NCBI GenBank assembly: GCA_020637795.1
Contig: JACKJT010000001.1
Location: 1,837,698-1,901,697 of the forward strand
DNA: 64,000 nucleotides
Reading direction: 5' to 3'
Source of the DNA: Hoeflea sp.
Lineage (GTDB): Bacteria > Pseudomonadota > Alphaproteobacteria > Rhizobiales > Rhizobiaceae
A model generated the notes under the pieces. It made no database searches. It saw only the letters and a list, made by a program, of their open reading frames with translations, and was not told the DNA's origin. A program made the translations under genes and the position numbers. Each line of letters starts with the position of its first letter. Position 1 is the first letter of the stretch. Below, one piece after another: positions 43,706-53,514 of this stretch.

Positions 43706-44788
43706 TCAATTCTGACGGTCAAAACCCGGCGCGGACACCAGGTTCTTGTCACGGTCGAAGACAAACAGCTGGTCCTGTTCGAGATAGGCGGGGATTTCAT
43801 CCCCGATCCCGACACGATGCACACCGTGCATCAGGGCGACCATGTGAATGCCCTTGCTCTTAAGATGGATGAAGCTCTCCGAGCCGGTTATTTCCGTGGT
43901 CGAAACAGTGCAATCGAGCTTCATCGATTTGCCATCGGGCTGATGCAACGACATGTGATGCGGCCTGATGCCAATCGTGTAGTCCCCGTCCTGAAGGCTC
44001 AAGACGGCGTCGGGAACGTCGATGCGGTTGGCATTAAAGACAAACTCCGAACCGGTTTTCCTGACCGGCAGGATGTTCATCGGCGGGTCGGAGAAGGTTT
44101 GCGCTGTCAAGAGGTCGGACGGCCGGTTGTAGACATCGATGGTCTGATCGAACTGCGTGACCCGCCCCTCGTGCAAGGTCGCAGTCTTGCCGCCCAGCAA
44201 CAGGGCTTCCTGGGGTTCGGTTGTGGCGTAGACAAAGATCGCGCCGGTCTCGGCGAATATCCTGGGCAGTTCCACCCGCAACTCTTCGCGCAACTTGTAG
44301 TCCAGGTTTGCCAGCGGCTCATCCAGCAGCACCAGTTCGGCATCCTTGACCAGGGCTCTCGCCAAGGCGGTGCGTTGCTGCTGTCCGCCGGAAAGGTTCA
44401 GCGGCGTCCGGTCGAGATAGGGGGAGAGCTTCATCAGGTCCGCGGCCTGGCGCACGCGGCGATCGATTGTGGCCTTGTCCACTCCGGCCACCCGCATCGG
44501 AGAGGCGATGTTCTCATAGACCGTCATGGCCGGATAGTTGATGAACTGCTGGTACACCATCGCCACGTTGCGCTTCTGAACCGGCATGCCCACGACATCG
44601 GTGCCGTTCATCAGGATCTGGCCCGATGTCGGACGGTCAAGTCCAGCCATCAGGCGCATCAGCGATGTCTTGCCAGACAAGGTCGGGCCGAGCAGAATGT
44701 TTATCGACCCTTTCTCAAGCGTCATCGACACATCATCGATGTGCAGACTTCTGCCGACCTTCTTGCTGACGGTTTTCATTTCCAGCAT
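43706..44788 (-). CDS. glpS: Glycerol ABC transporter ATPase GlpS, no switch histidine
   Basis: 360 residues. Walker A GPTLSGKTS (34-42), signature LSGGQQQRTALARALV and Walker B VLLDEPLANLD are present. At the H-loop, where THDQ is usual, it reads TTEP (residues 189-192), with Thr190 in the place of the catalytic switch His. See GlpT for the matching defect. Starts 9 bases after the glpD stop. Confidence 0.92.
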   Translation of the reverse strand: MLEMKTVSKKVGRSLHIDDVSMTLEKGSINILLGPTLSGKTSLMRLMAGLDRPTSGQILMNGTDVVGMPVQKRNVAMVYQQFINYPAMTVYENIASPMRVAGVDKATIDRRVRQAADLMKLSPYLDRTPLNLSGGQQQRTALARALVKDAELVLLDEPLANLDYKLREELRVELPRIFAETGAIFVYATTEPQEALLLGGKTATLHEGRVTQFDQTIDVYNRPSDLLTAQTFSDPPMNILPVRKTGSEFVFNANRIDVPDAVLSLQDGDYTIGIRPHHMSLHQPDGKSMKLDCTVSTTEITGSESFIHLKSKGIHMVALMHGVHRVGIGDEIPAYLEQDQLFVFDRDKNLVSAPGFDRQN

Positions 44789-44797
44789 CTAGAATTC

Positions 44798-46315
44798 CTA
44801 CTCCGCTGCAAATTTTTGCAGTTGCTTGTGCTCGCGCATGAACGTGTCCAGGCGGGCAGTCTGTTCCGGCGTAAAGCGTATGCCGAGCTTGCTTCTGCGC
44901 CACACCACGTCGGCAGCCGTCTGGGCCCACTCGTTTTTCATCAGGTAGCGCACTTCGGCCTCGGTCAGCCCGTGACCGAAGTCTTCACCCAGGCCTTCGC
45001 TCGATCTGGCCTCACCGAGAATCTCGAAGACCTTCAGCCCGTAGGACCGGACGAGGCGCTCGCTCTGGGAGGTTTCCAGGAACGGATAATCGGCGCGCAC
45101 TTTCGAAAGAAGATCGGTGAACCCGGAGACCCCGAATTCGCCGCCCGGGAGCACGCTTGCCCTTGTCCACGGCGCACCCTTGCCGCCGATTGCCGCCTCC
45201 ACCTTTTCCAGCATCGATTCCGCCAGCCGGCGGTAGGTGGTTATCTTGCCGCCAAAGACATTGATGACTTTCGGACCCGCGCCGCCATCGGTTCGCAGCA
45301 CGTAATCGCGGGTTGCTTCCTGGGCCTTGGAGGCGCCGTCATCATAAAGCGGGCGCACGCCGGAATAGGTCCAGACGATATCGTCCCTTGTGACCGGCTC
45401 TTTGAAATAGTGGCTCGCGCCATCGCAGAGATAGCTGATCTCCTCATCGGAGATCTTCACGTTCGATGGATCGCCATGAAAATCCTGATCCGTCGTGCCG
45501 ATCAGCGTGAAGTCCTGCTCGTAGGGAATGGCGAAGAAGATACGCTCATCCGAATTCTGGAAAAAATAGGCCTTCGGGTGCTCGAACTTCTTGCGAACGA
45601 CGATGTGGCTGCCCTGAACCAACCGGACATTGCGGGCTTCGTTCTCGCCGATCGATGTCCTGAGAATGTCATCGACCCACGGACCGCCTGCATTGACGAT
45701 CACCCGGGCAGAAACCCGACGCATGGCTCCCGTATCAGCGGCCTGCAGATCGATTTCCCACAACTCGCCGCCCTTCTTCGCCGACACGACCTTTGTCCGC
45801 GTGGAAATCTCGGCGCCTTTTGCCCTGGCATCCATGGCATTGAGCACAACCAGCCGCGCGTCATTGACCCAGCAATCCGAGTATTCGAACGCTTTTGTGA
45901 ACTCGTCTTTCAGCGGCCCGCCGGCGGTGTCGCTTCTCAGGTCCAGAACCCTGGTCGGCGGCAGGATCTTGCGGCCGCCCAGGTGGTCATACAGGAACAG
46001 GCCAAGCCGCAGCAGCCAAGCCGGCCGCATGCCCTTGTGGTGCGGCAGCACGAAACGCAGCGGCCAGATGATGTGCGGCGCCATGTTCAGAAGGACTTCG
46101 CGTTCGATCAGCGCCTCGCGAACCAGACGGAATTCGTAATGCTCGAGATAACGGAGCCCGCCATGAATGAGCTTGGTGGACCAGGATGAGGTACCGGAAC
46201 CCAAGTCGTTCATCTCGGCAAGGCAAACGGAATAGCCACGGCCTGCCGCGTCACGCGCAATGCCGCATCCATTTATGCCCCCGCCAATAACGAAGATATC
46301 GAAAACCTGAGACAA
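44798..46315 (-). CDS. glpD: Glycerol-3-phosphate dehydrogenase GlpD
   Basis: 505 residues. FAD Rossmann motif IFVIGGGINGCGIARDAAGRG, the SSWSTKLIHGGLRYLEHYEF region typical of GlpD, GTTDQDFHGDP and the C-terminal helical DAO_C domain. It oxidises glycerol-3-phosphate to dihydroxyacetone phosphate with electrons to quinone at the membrane. First gene of the operon; its promoter should lie in the 46316-46700 region. No glpK or glpR gene is in the window. Confidence 0.95.
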   Translation of the reverse strand: MSQVFDIFVIGGGINGCGIARDAAGRGYSVCLAEMNDLGSGTSSWSTKLIHGGLRYLEHYEFRLVREALIEREVLLNMAPHIIWPLRFVLPHHKGMRPAWLLRLGLFLYDHLGGRKILPPTRVLDLRSDTAGGPLKDEFTKAFEYSDCWVNDARLVVLNAMDARAKGAEISTRTKVVSAKKGGELWEIDLQAADTGAMRRVSARVIVNAGGPWVDDILRTSIGENEARNVRLVQGSHIVVRKKFEHPKAYFFQNSDERIFFAIPYEQDFTLIGTTDQDFHGDPSNVKISDEEISYLCDGASHYFKEPVTRDDIVWTYSGVRPLYDDGASKAQEATRDYVLRTDGGAGPKVINVFGGKITTYRRLAESMLEKVEAAIGGKGAPWTRASVLPGGEFGVSGFTDLLSKVRADYPFLETSQSERLVRSYGLKVFEILGEARSSEGLGEDFGHGLTEAEVRYLMKNEWAQTAADVVWRRSKLGIRFTPEQTARLDTFMREHKQLQKFAAE

Positions 46316-47308
46316 GAAATCCTCCCGGAACCAGCGTCGCCTCCTCCAAAGCGAAACCTTAGGCCAATGAAATCGAAGACAAAGCGAATGTCAAACGAAA
46401 TCCACCGAAGATGCCGGATCTTCGTCGCCGCTTTTCCGGATTCCGACGGCACCCGGTCTCCCGAACCCCCGATTGCGGGCATTCGCCAAAGACCGGCATT
46501 CGTGAATCTCCGCTGTTGCGGGACTGGATTTTCGGGGCACATCACGACACCGCATGCTGCCGGCAGGAAAGCATCCGGGCGCCGCGCAACAGGCCGGTCC
46601 GCGCCCCATCCGCCACTGCGCGACATGCCTGTCATCCGACCGCCGCCCCCTGCGTTAAGGTTTTGTTAACCATAACGACGCACACTCGGGCCGGAACGGA
46701 TGTAGCGATCACGCGGCCATTGGCCGATCCGCGACAGGACGGCGCGGATGGATCGAGCTTGGGAGCACCAGCTGATGACTTTCTTGTTCTTGATGTTGTG
46801 TATCTTCGGCGGCATTGCCGCATGGCCCAATCGAAAGCGTGGGAACAGGCAGAACCAGTACGACTGGGATCGGGCCATCTGATTTCCCCTGGCGGCACCT
46901 CCACCTGCCGCCGGCGGATACGACCGCACGCCTTGATCGGGTAGCGGCGGTTTCAGCCATTGCCTTGGCCGTAGGCTCCTCCACACGCATCCCCGTCGAA
47001 AGCCCGGCGGCACACACCAGCCCCGATCAAATGCAACTCCCCGAATGCTGTCCGTATGGCGGAGATCCGTGATCATTTCCATGCCCGCCGGATTGAACCC
47101 GGCATGACAAGAGCGCCGTGATCGGGACTGCGGGTCTGGCGGCGGCTGCAGAATCTGCTGGCACCCAGGCCACTGATTTGACAACATGCAGGAAGGGAGG
47201 ATTTGGCCGGTGGCGATCGTCGCCCGGGGTGGACAGAGCCGACAGGCGAAGCTTTCAACCGGGGCGTCTGACCGCAGGCGAAATTTCTGACGATGGAAAA
47301 CTGGTACA
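46316..47308. other. Long intergenic region between glpD and a LuxR-type gene
   Basis: About 1 kb between divergent genes. It should hold the glpD promoter and any glycerol operon operator on the left and the luxR-type promoter on the right. No clear operator palindrome was found. The only coding signal I can support is the short plus-strand frame at 46775-46882. Low-complexity Arg/Pro-rich frames on both strands are not convincing. Confidence 0.5.
46775..46882 (+). CDS. Possible 35-residue membrane peptide
   Basis: MTFLFLMLCIFGGIAAWPNR followed by a basic, polar tail to a TGA at 46880. The first 17 residues are a hydrophobic segment and the tail is positively charged, the layout of many small bacterial membrane proteins. 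A GGGAG sequence lies 9 bases before the ATG. Only sequence features support it. Confidence 0.35.
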   Translation: MTFLFLMLCIFGGIAAWPNRKRGNRQNQYDWDRAI

Positions 47309-48130
47309 TTGAGCATCCGGACCCCGCACGACAAGGAACATCCGCCAGCCGCGCCAGCCGGCGTGGCAAGAGACAGCACGGCGCGGGTCATTTCCGCGAT
47401 CAACACAGCCGACTTCTTTCCGGCAATCCTCGACTACATGCGATCCGTAGTGCCGTTCAGCGGGGCCTTCATCACGCAACTGCACAGGAACCGGCCGCCG
47501 GATCATATCTATGACAATGTCAGGGCCGAGCGGCACCGCGATGTCGTCGACCAGTATCTGGACAGTGCCTATCTTCTCGACCCCGTGTACGATGTCTTCC
47601 TGTCCGGCCGGACCCATGGCGCGATGCGATTGCGCGACGTGGCGCCGGACCAGTTCATGCGGTCAACCTATTACCGCCGCTATTACCGCAACATCGCGCT
47701 CAGGGACGAAATGGCCATTCTGGTCCCCCAGGGCGAGTGTGCGGTGTTCTTCTCGCTCGGCCGGCTCGGCGATGAGCCCCGTTTCAGCATCCGGTCGGTG
47801 CAGGCGTTTCAGGCCAGGATCGATGTCATAGCCGCACTCACCGGCAAGCATTTCGAGCGCGGACACACAACACCGGTCCATGCGGAGGACGCCCCGGCCG
47901 ACCGGACGCTGACCGCGGCGCTCGATGCCTTTGGCGAGGGCATCCTGACAGCCCGCGAACGCGAGGTGGCAACACTCATTCTCAAGGGCCACTCGTCGGC
48001 GTCGGTTTCGACGATGGCCGGCATCGCGGTCGGCACCGTCAAGATCCACCGCAAGAACATCTATCGGAAGCTTGCGATCTCCTCGCAATCCGAACTCCTG
48101 TCGAACTTCCTGCGCTCGGTCCTGAGCTGA
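47309..48130 (+). CDS. LuxR-family transcriptional regulator
   Basis: 273 residues from a TTG at 47309; a GTG near 47366 is an alternative and no ATG is available before residue 44. The C-terminal helix-turn-helix is clear (LTAREREVATLILKGHSSAS followed by VGTVKIHRKNIYRKL). The N-terminal 200 residues are a sensor domain that I cannot assign; no autoinducer-binding motif is clear. It precedes the Pot-type operon (48227 on) on the same strand and is its likely regulator. Confidence 0.85.
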   Translation: MSIRTPHDKEHPPAAPAGVARDSTARVISAINTADFFPAILDYMRSVVPFSGAFITQLHRNRPPDHIYDNVRAERHRDVVDQYLDSAYLLDPVYDVFLSGRTHGAMRLRDVAPDQFMRSTYYRRYYRNIALRDEMAILVPQGECAVFFSLGRLGDEPRFSIRSVQAFQARIDVIAALTGKHFERGHTTPVHAEDAPADRTLTAALDAFGEGILTAREREVATLILKGHSSASVSTMAGIAVGTVKIHRKNIYRKLAISSQSELLSNFLRSVLS

Positions 48131-48226
48131 TTGGCCTATCCCCTTCGGGGTATTTACCCGCGCGTGCCCGGCTCATAGCCTTCGGGCATGGATGGTGAGC
48201 CAGATCGGCGGGGACAGATTTATCGG

Positions 48227-49333
48227 ATGACCGGAACAGAAATCGCCAGAGACCGGAAGGCCGCAGTGTCGGTAAGGAGCCTGTCAAAGACCTTCGGACA
48301 GGGAGAGTACGCGATCACCGCGCTCGACAGCGTCGAACTCGACATTCTCGAGAACGAGTTCTTCACGCTGCTCGGTCCGTCCGGATGCGGAAAGACAACC
48401 TTGCTGCGGCTGATCGCAGGCTTCGAACTGCCGACAAACGGATCGATCTCGCTGCAGGATCAGGATATCACGGACAAGCCTCCGCACCGGCGGCCGATCA
48501 ACACGGTTTTCCAGAACTACGCGCTGTTTCCGCACATGACGGTGGCCGAGAACATCGGTTTCGGGCTGAGGATGCTCGGCAGGCCGACAGCGGAAATCAA
48601 GCAGACAACCGAGCGGATGCTGGCGCTGGTTCAGCTGGAGGCCATGGCCGGACGCCGGACGGACCAGCTTTCGGGCGGCCAGCAGCAGCGCGTGGCGCTG
48701 GCGAGGGCGCTGGCGCCGGCGCCCAAGGTGCTGCTGCTCGACGAGCCGCTGGCGGCGCTTGATCTGAAACTCAGAAAAAGCATGCAGATCGAACTCAAGA
48801 GCCTGCAGGCCGAGACCGGCATCACCTTCGTGTTCGTGACCCACGACCAGGAAGAGGCGCTGACCATGTCGGACCGGATCGCGGTGATGAAATCCGGCAA
48901 GATCCTGCAGATCGGCACGCCGCGCGATATCTATGACCGACCGACGCACCGGTTCGTGGCCGATTTCATCGGTGACATCAACATTCTCGAAGGAACCGTC
49001 GAACACACGGACGGCGATCTGGCGACGGTGCGGCTGAAAGACGGGACCAGGGTTTCCGCGCATCTCGGAACGGCATCGGCACGGTCCGGGGATGTCAGCG
49101 TGGCGATCAGGCCCGAGAATGTCCGGCTGGCGAGCACAGGCGAGACACCGACGCTCACGGGCATTCTCGAAAACATCGTCTATTTTGGCGCGGCGACAAA
49201 TCTCCACCTTCGGCTCGGCACCGGCGAGGAAATGGTGATCCGCAATCCGGGCGCGGTCGACGAGGGCCGGTACCAGCCGGGCGCCACGATCGGTGCGATC
49301 CTGCAGCCCGAGCTGATCCGGGTGCTGGAATGA
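48227..49333 (+). CDS. ABC transporter ATPase, PotA-like
   Basis: 368 residues from ATG 48227; a longer frame from 48188 is possible. Walker A GPSGCGKTT, signature LSGGQQQRVALARAL, Walker B VLLLDEPLAALD, H-loop VTHDQEEA, and a C-terminal TOBE domain. Its stop overlaps the next start by ATGA. Drives uptake through the two permeases that follow. Confidence 0.93.
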   Translation: MTGTEIARDRKAAVSVRSLSKTFGQGEYAITALDSVELDILENEFFTLLGPSGCGKTTLLRLIAGFELPTNGSISLQDQDITDKPPHRRPINTVFQNYALFPHMTVAENIGFGLRMLGRPTAEIKQTTERMLALVQLEAMAGRRTDQLSGGQQQRVALARALAPAPKVLLLDEPLAALDLKLRKSMQIELKSLQAETGITFVFVTHDQEEALTMSDRIAVMKSGKILQIGTPRDIYDRPTHRFVADFIGDINILEGTVEHTDGDLATVRLKDGTRVSAHLGTASARSGDVSVAIRPENVRLASTGETPTLTGILENIVYFGAATNLHLRLGTGEEMVIRNPGAVDEGRYQPGATIGAILQPELIRVLE

Positions 49334-50268
49334 GCGGCCGGGAACCGCAATCGGCGCTTGCCGCCGCGATCGAGCAGAACAAACGCACCGAGCGCGTCAC
49401 CCGCGCGTGGCTGCTTGCGCCGGCACTGACGATCATCCTGGCCATCAGCATCCTGCCGCTCGGCATCACCGTCGTCTATTCGTTTCTGACGCCGGGCACC
49501 TATGGCGGCGTGACCTGGGAGTTCAGCACCGACAGCTACGTGCAGTTCCTGTTCCAGCGCGACATCTTCGATGACACGCTTGTCTTCAATTCCGCCTATG
49601 TCTCGATCTTCCTCAGATCGATCGGGCTCGCCCTGGGCGCCACGCTGGGCGCCCTCATCCTCGGCTTTCCGACCGCCTATTTCATTGCGACGAAGCCGCG
49701 CGAGCAGCGCAACATCTGGCTGTTCCTGATCACGCTGCCGTTCTGGACCAATCTCTTGATCCGCACCTATGCCATGCTGCTGATCATCCGCGACGAAGGC
49801 ATCATCAACATCATGCTGATGAAGGCCGGCATCATTTCGTCGCCGCTGACCATCCTTTACACCGACACCGCGGTGTTCATCGGGCTGATCTACTCGTTTC
49901 TGCCGTTCATGGTGCTGCCGATCTACGCGAGCCTCGAGAAGCTCGATTTCAGCCTGGTCGAAGCCGGCTACGATCTTTACGCAAACCGGCTGAAAGTGCT
50001 GTTTCATGTCATCGTTCCGCTGGCAAAGCCGGGAATTGTTGCCGGCTGCATCCTGGTCTTCATCCCCGGTCTTGGCGCCTACATCACGCCCGAGCTCCTG
50101 GGCGGCGGCAAGAAGCTGATGATCGGCAACATGATCGCCATGCAGTTCGGCGCCTCGCGCAACTGGCCGTTCGGGTCGGCGGCCGCGCTGATCCTGATGG
50201 CGCTGGTCATCCTGGTGCTGCTGCTCAACGCGCTCGCCGCCAGAAGGGGAGCCTCGAACAATGGCTGA
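49330..50268 (+). CDS. ABC transporter permease, PotB-like
   Basis: 312 residues with six membrane segments; EAA loop LVEAGYDLYANRLKVLFHVIVPLAKPG. Overlaps the ATPase gene by 4 bases and the next permease by 8 bases. Confidence 0.92.
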   Translation: MSGREPQSALAAAIEQNKRTERVTRAWLLAPALTIILAISILPLGITVVYSFLTPGTYGGVTWEFSTDSYVQFLFQRDIFDDTLVFNSAYVSIFLRSIGLALGATLGALILGFPTAYFIATKPREQRNIWLFLITLPFWTNLLIRTYAMLLIIRDEGIINIMLMKAGIISSPLTILYTDTAVFIGLIYSFLPFMVLPIYASLEKLDFSLVEAGYDLYANRLKVLFHVIVPLAKPGIVAGCILVFIPGLGAYITPELLGGGKKLMIGNMIAMQFGASRNWPFGSAAALILMALVILVLLLNALAARRGASNNG

Positions 50269-51115
50269 TCCCACGACAGCAATGCCGGCTTCGGCCCAAC
50301 CGCGCCAGCGCCGTCGGCTGGTCCGCGATCTCAAGGCGATGCCCGGGTTCACCGCGACGGCGTGGCTCTGCATCGTCACGCTCTATCTGCCGATCCTGGT
50401 GCTGATCGCGTTCTCCTTCAACGAGAACCGGTCGGTGGTGCTGTGGACGGGCTTTTCGCTCGACTGGTACGCCAAGGCGCTGGAGAATGACGGGATCCGC
50501 AATGCGGCCTGGGTGTCGGTCAAGATCGCGCTGTTTGCCACCGTCATTTCGACGATCGCCGCCACCATGGCGGCGTTGGCGACGACCCGGACGAAGAAGT
50601 TCGCCGGCCAGGGACTGGTCTACGGGATCATCAACCAGCCGCTGATGATCCCCGAGATCGTCACGGCGATCGCAACACTGTCGCTGTTCGCGCTGGTCAA
50701 GAAGGTCACCGGTCTCACCGGCATCGGCTACCTGATGCTGGCGCATGCGGCCTTCTGCATTCCGTTTGCCTACATGCCGATCCGCGCCCGGCTCGAAACC
50801 ATGACGCTGACGCTGGAACAGGCCGCGGCGGATCTTTACGCGCCGCCGCTGAAGGTCTTCACGCTGGTGACCTTGCCGCTGCTCGGACCCGGCATCGTTG
50901 CCGGCGCCATGCTCGCCTTCGTCGTCTCGCTCGACGACGTGATCATCACCCTGATGATTGCCGGACCGGGCGAGACCACGCTTCCCATCTACATTCTCGG
51001 CGCCATCCGGCGCGGGATCACGCCCGAGATCAATGCCGTCTCGACCATCTTGGTCGCGGTCTCGGTGCTGCTGGTCATGCTGCTGTTCCTGGTGCAGCGG
51101 CGCATGCAGCGATAG
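50261..51115 (+). CDS. ABC transporter permease, PotC-like
   Basis: 284 residues with six membrane segments; EAA loop LEQAAADLYAPPLKVFTLVTLP. AAGGGGA lies before the start. Second permease of the Pot-type set. Confidence 0.92.
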   Translation: MADPTTAMPASAQPRQRRRLVRDLKAMPGFTATAWLCIVTLYLPILVLIAFSFNENRSVVLWTGFSLDWYAKALENDGIRNAAWVSVKIALFATVISTIAATMAALATTRTKKFAGQGLVYGIINQPLMIPEIVTAIATLSLFALVKKVTGLTGIGYLMLAHAAFCIPFAYMPIRARLETMTLTLEQAAADLYAPPLKVFTLVTLPLLGPGIVAGAMLAFVVSLDDVIITLMIAGPGETTLPIYILGAIRRGITPEINAVSTILVAVSVLLVMLLFLVQRRMQR

Positions 51116-51142
51116 GACGGAAAAAGAAAGAGAGGAACAACG

Positions 51143-52174
51143 ATGAAAACCGTATTGAGGCTTCTCGCCACCGCATCAGCCGTGGCATTCGTATCGTCGG
51201 CGGCAATGGCCGCAGGCGAACTGAACGTCTACAACTGGGGCAACTACACCTCGCCCGAGATGATCAAGAAGTTCGAGGAAAAGTTCGACATCAAGGTCAA
51301 TCTGGACGGCTACGATTCCAACGAGGCGATGCTCGCCAAGGTCAAGGCGGGCGACACCGGCTATGACATCGTCGTGCCGGGCGACTACATGATCAAGGTG
51401 ATGATCGGCGAAGGCCTGCTCGAGGAAGTCAAGCCGAACACGATGGAGAATTTCAAGAACGTCGATCCGAACTGGGTCGATGTCTGGTGGGATCCGGGCC
51501 GCAACTACTCGATCCCCTACCAGTGGGGCACCACCTCGTTCACCGTCGACACGGCGATCTATGACGGCGACATCGATACGCTGGCCCTGCTGTTCGATCC
51601 GCCGGAAGTGCTCAAGGGCCGGATCAACATGCTCAACGACATGAACGACGTGATCAACGCCGGCCTGCGCTATCTCGGCTACGGACGCTGCAACGGCAAT
51701 CAGGACGAGTTGCGGGAAGTGCTCGCGCTGCTGTCCAAGGCCAAGCCGCACTGGCGGACGATGGATTATGCGGTGATCGAGAAACTCACCTCCAAGGACG
51801 TCGACATCAGCCAGAGCTGGAATGGCGCCGCCATGCGCGCCCGGGCCCAGCGGCCGACGCTGAAATATGCCTATCCGAAGGAAGGCTTCACCGGCTGGAT
51901 GGACAATGTCGCCGTGCTCAAGGGCGCGCCCAATCTCGACAATGCCAAGCTGTTCATCAACTTCATGATGGACCCGGAGAACGCCGGCCTGACGTCGAAC
52001 TTCGCACGCTATGCCAACGGCATTCTCGGAAGCGACAAGTTCATGGAGCCGGAAATGCTCTCGGCACCCGAGATCGTGATGCCGGCCAGCGCGCCGGCGC
52101 CCGATTTCGTCACTCCCTGCCCGCAGGAAGTGGTCGATCTCTACAACAAGATCTGGACCCAGCTGAAGCAGTAG
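51143..52174 (+). CDS. ABC transporter solute-binding protein, PotD/PotF-like
   Basis: 343 residues. Sec signal MKTVLRLLATASAVAFVSSA with cleavage after AMA; mature start GELNVYNWGNYTSPEMIKKF is typical of spermidine/putrescine receptors. GAGAGGAAC upstream. It captures a polyamine-like compound; aspartates and aromatic residues (YDIVVPGDYM, SQSWNGAAM) match the polyamine pocket pattern. Substrate may differ in detail. Confidence 0.9.
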   Translation: MKTVLRLLATASAVAFVSSAAMAAGELNVYNWGNYTSPEMIKKFEEKFDIKVNLDGYDSNEAMLAKVKAGDTGYDIVVPGDYMIKVMIGEGLLEEVKPNTMENFKNVDPNWVDVWWDPGRNYSIPYQWGTTSFTVDTAIYDGDIDTLALLFDPPEVLKGRINMLNDMNDVINAGLRYLGYGRCNGNQDELREVLALLSKAKPHWRTMDYAVIEKLTSKDVDISQSWNGAAMRARAQRPTLKYAYPKEGFTGWMDNVAVLKGAPNLDNAKLFINFMMDPENAGLTSNFARYANGILGSDKFMEPEMLSAPEIVMPASAPAPDFVTPCPQEVVDLYNKIWTQLKQ

Positions 52175-52233
52175 GCCCGAACCCGGCGCGCGGGCACCCC
52201 CGCGCGCCGTCCCCCACCAGAGAAAGATTGTCC

Positions 52234-53466
52234 ATGTCCGACACCGGAAAGGTTGAACCGGCGATGCCCAAGACCGCCCGGCAACTGGGGATCATGCAGG
52301 GGTTTCCGCCCCCGCCGGAGAAGCGCCCGACGCTTGCGAACTGGGATCTTCCACCGTTCAACCGCTGGGCCTTCCAGAATGTGCGAAGCCTGATTCCGAC
52401 AGTGGATGTGTTCCGCGGCTTCGGACCGGCGAGTGCTCTGGAAGAAGCGCCCGCCGATCTCGCCGGCATCCGGTTCGAGCGCGAGAACGGCACGACCGTT
52501 TCCATCGACCGGTTCCTGGGCGAGAGCTATGGCGATGCCTTCCTGGTGATGCATCGCAACCGCATCGTCTTCGAGCGCTATCTCAATGACATGGCGCCGG
52601 AAACGCTGCATCTGTCGCAGTCGGTGGCAAAATCCGTCGTCGGTCTGCTGACCGGGATTCTCGCTTCCGATGGCACGGTCGATATCCATGCGCCGCTGTC
52701 TGACATCGTGCCCGAACTGGCGCAGTGCGGCTATGCCGACGCGACACTCGACCAGGTGCTCGACATGCGCTCGGGCGTGCGTTTCACCGAGGACTACAAC
52801 ATGCCGGGCAGCGACATGACCCGGATCGACATTGCATCCGGCTGGCGCCCGCATGTCGCCAGCGCACCGCGCCCGACGATCCGCGAGGTTGTCCTCAGCT
52901 TGCCGAAGCTCAGGCCGCATGGCGGGGCGTTCGAATACCGCTCGATCGAGACAGATGTCGTCGCCTGGGTGCTGGAGCGTGCGGCCGGCAAACCCCTTGC
53001 CGAGCTGGTCAGCCAGCATCTGTGGCAGCCCATCGGAGCGGACCGCGATGCCTATTTCACCGTCGACGAAGCCGGCACCGCGCTTGCCGACGGCGGTTTC
53101 AATGCGACGCTGCGCGACTACGCGCGCCTGGGGATGCTGATGCTCGGCGGCGGGCGGGTCAACGGGCGGCAGATTGTACCGGCGGCCTGGATCGAGGGCA
53201 TCCGCAGCGGCGACCCGGAGGTTTTCGGCGATCCCTACACGTCGGTCCTGCCGGGTGGCGCCTACCGCCGCTTCTGGTGGATCCGCGACGCGGACAAGGG
53301 CGACATCTGCGCCCGCGGCGTGTTCGGTCAGCTGATCTACGCGGATCCGGAGAGCGAATTGCTGGTGGTGAAGCTGTCGACTTGGCCGGATTACGTGATT
53401 CCGTCCCTGACCCGCGACACCTTCCGCGCCATCGACGCGATCCGGTCGGCGCTGAGCAACCGGTAA
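52234..53466 (+). CDS. Beta-lactamase-fold serine hydrolase, NylB-like
   Basis: 410 residues. Catalytic S-x-x-K in LHLSQSVAKSVVGLLTG, with Tyr in RFTEDYNMPGSDM as the likely third residue. This is the class C beta-lactamase/6-aminohexanoate-dimer hydrolase (NylB) fold. No signal peptide, so cytoplasmic. Being in an operon with an importer of polyamine-like compounds, it probably hydrolyses an amide or ester after uptake. ATG 52234 was chosen over TTG 52228. Confidence 0.85.
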   Translation: MSDTGKVEPAMPKTARQLGIMQGFPPPPEKRPTLANWDLPPFNRWAFQNVRSLIPTVDVFRGFGPASALEEAPADLAGIRFERENGTTVSIDRFLGESYGDAFLVMHRNRIVFERYLNDMAPETLHLSQSVAKSVVGLLTGILASDGTVDIHAPLSDIVPELAQCGYADATLDQVLDMRSGVRFTEDYNMPGSDMTRIDIASGWRPHVASAPRPTIREVVLSLPKLRPHGGAFEYRSIETDVVAWVLERAAGKPLAELVSQHLWQPIGADRDAYFTVDEAGTALADGGFNATLRDYARLGMLMLGGGRVNGRQIVPAAWIEGIRSGDPEVFGDPYTSVLPGGAYRRFWWIRDADKGDICARGVFGQLIYADPESELLVVKLSTWPDYVIPSLTRDTFRAIDAIRSALSNR

Positions 53467-53514
53467 CCGGCGGGATCATGAGCTGATAAAGACAACAAGC
53501 AAGGGAGCAGAGCA

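Noticed and set aside
42995..46189. A 1064-codon open frame on the plus strand over the glycerol operon
   Set aside because: It is antisense to glpT, glpS and glpD; GC-rich third positions leave antisense frames open without coding.
46632..46904. A 90-codon minus-strand gene between glpD and the LuxR-type gene
   Set aside because: Arg/Ser/Pro-rich composition with no hydrophobic core and no ribosome site; the short plus-strand frame is better supported.
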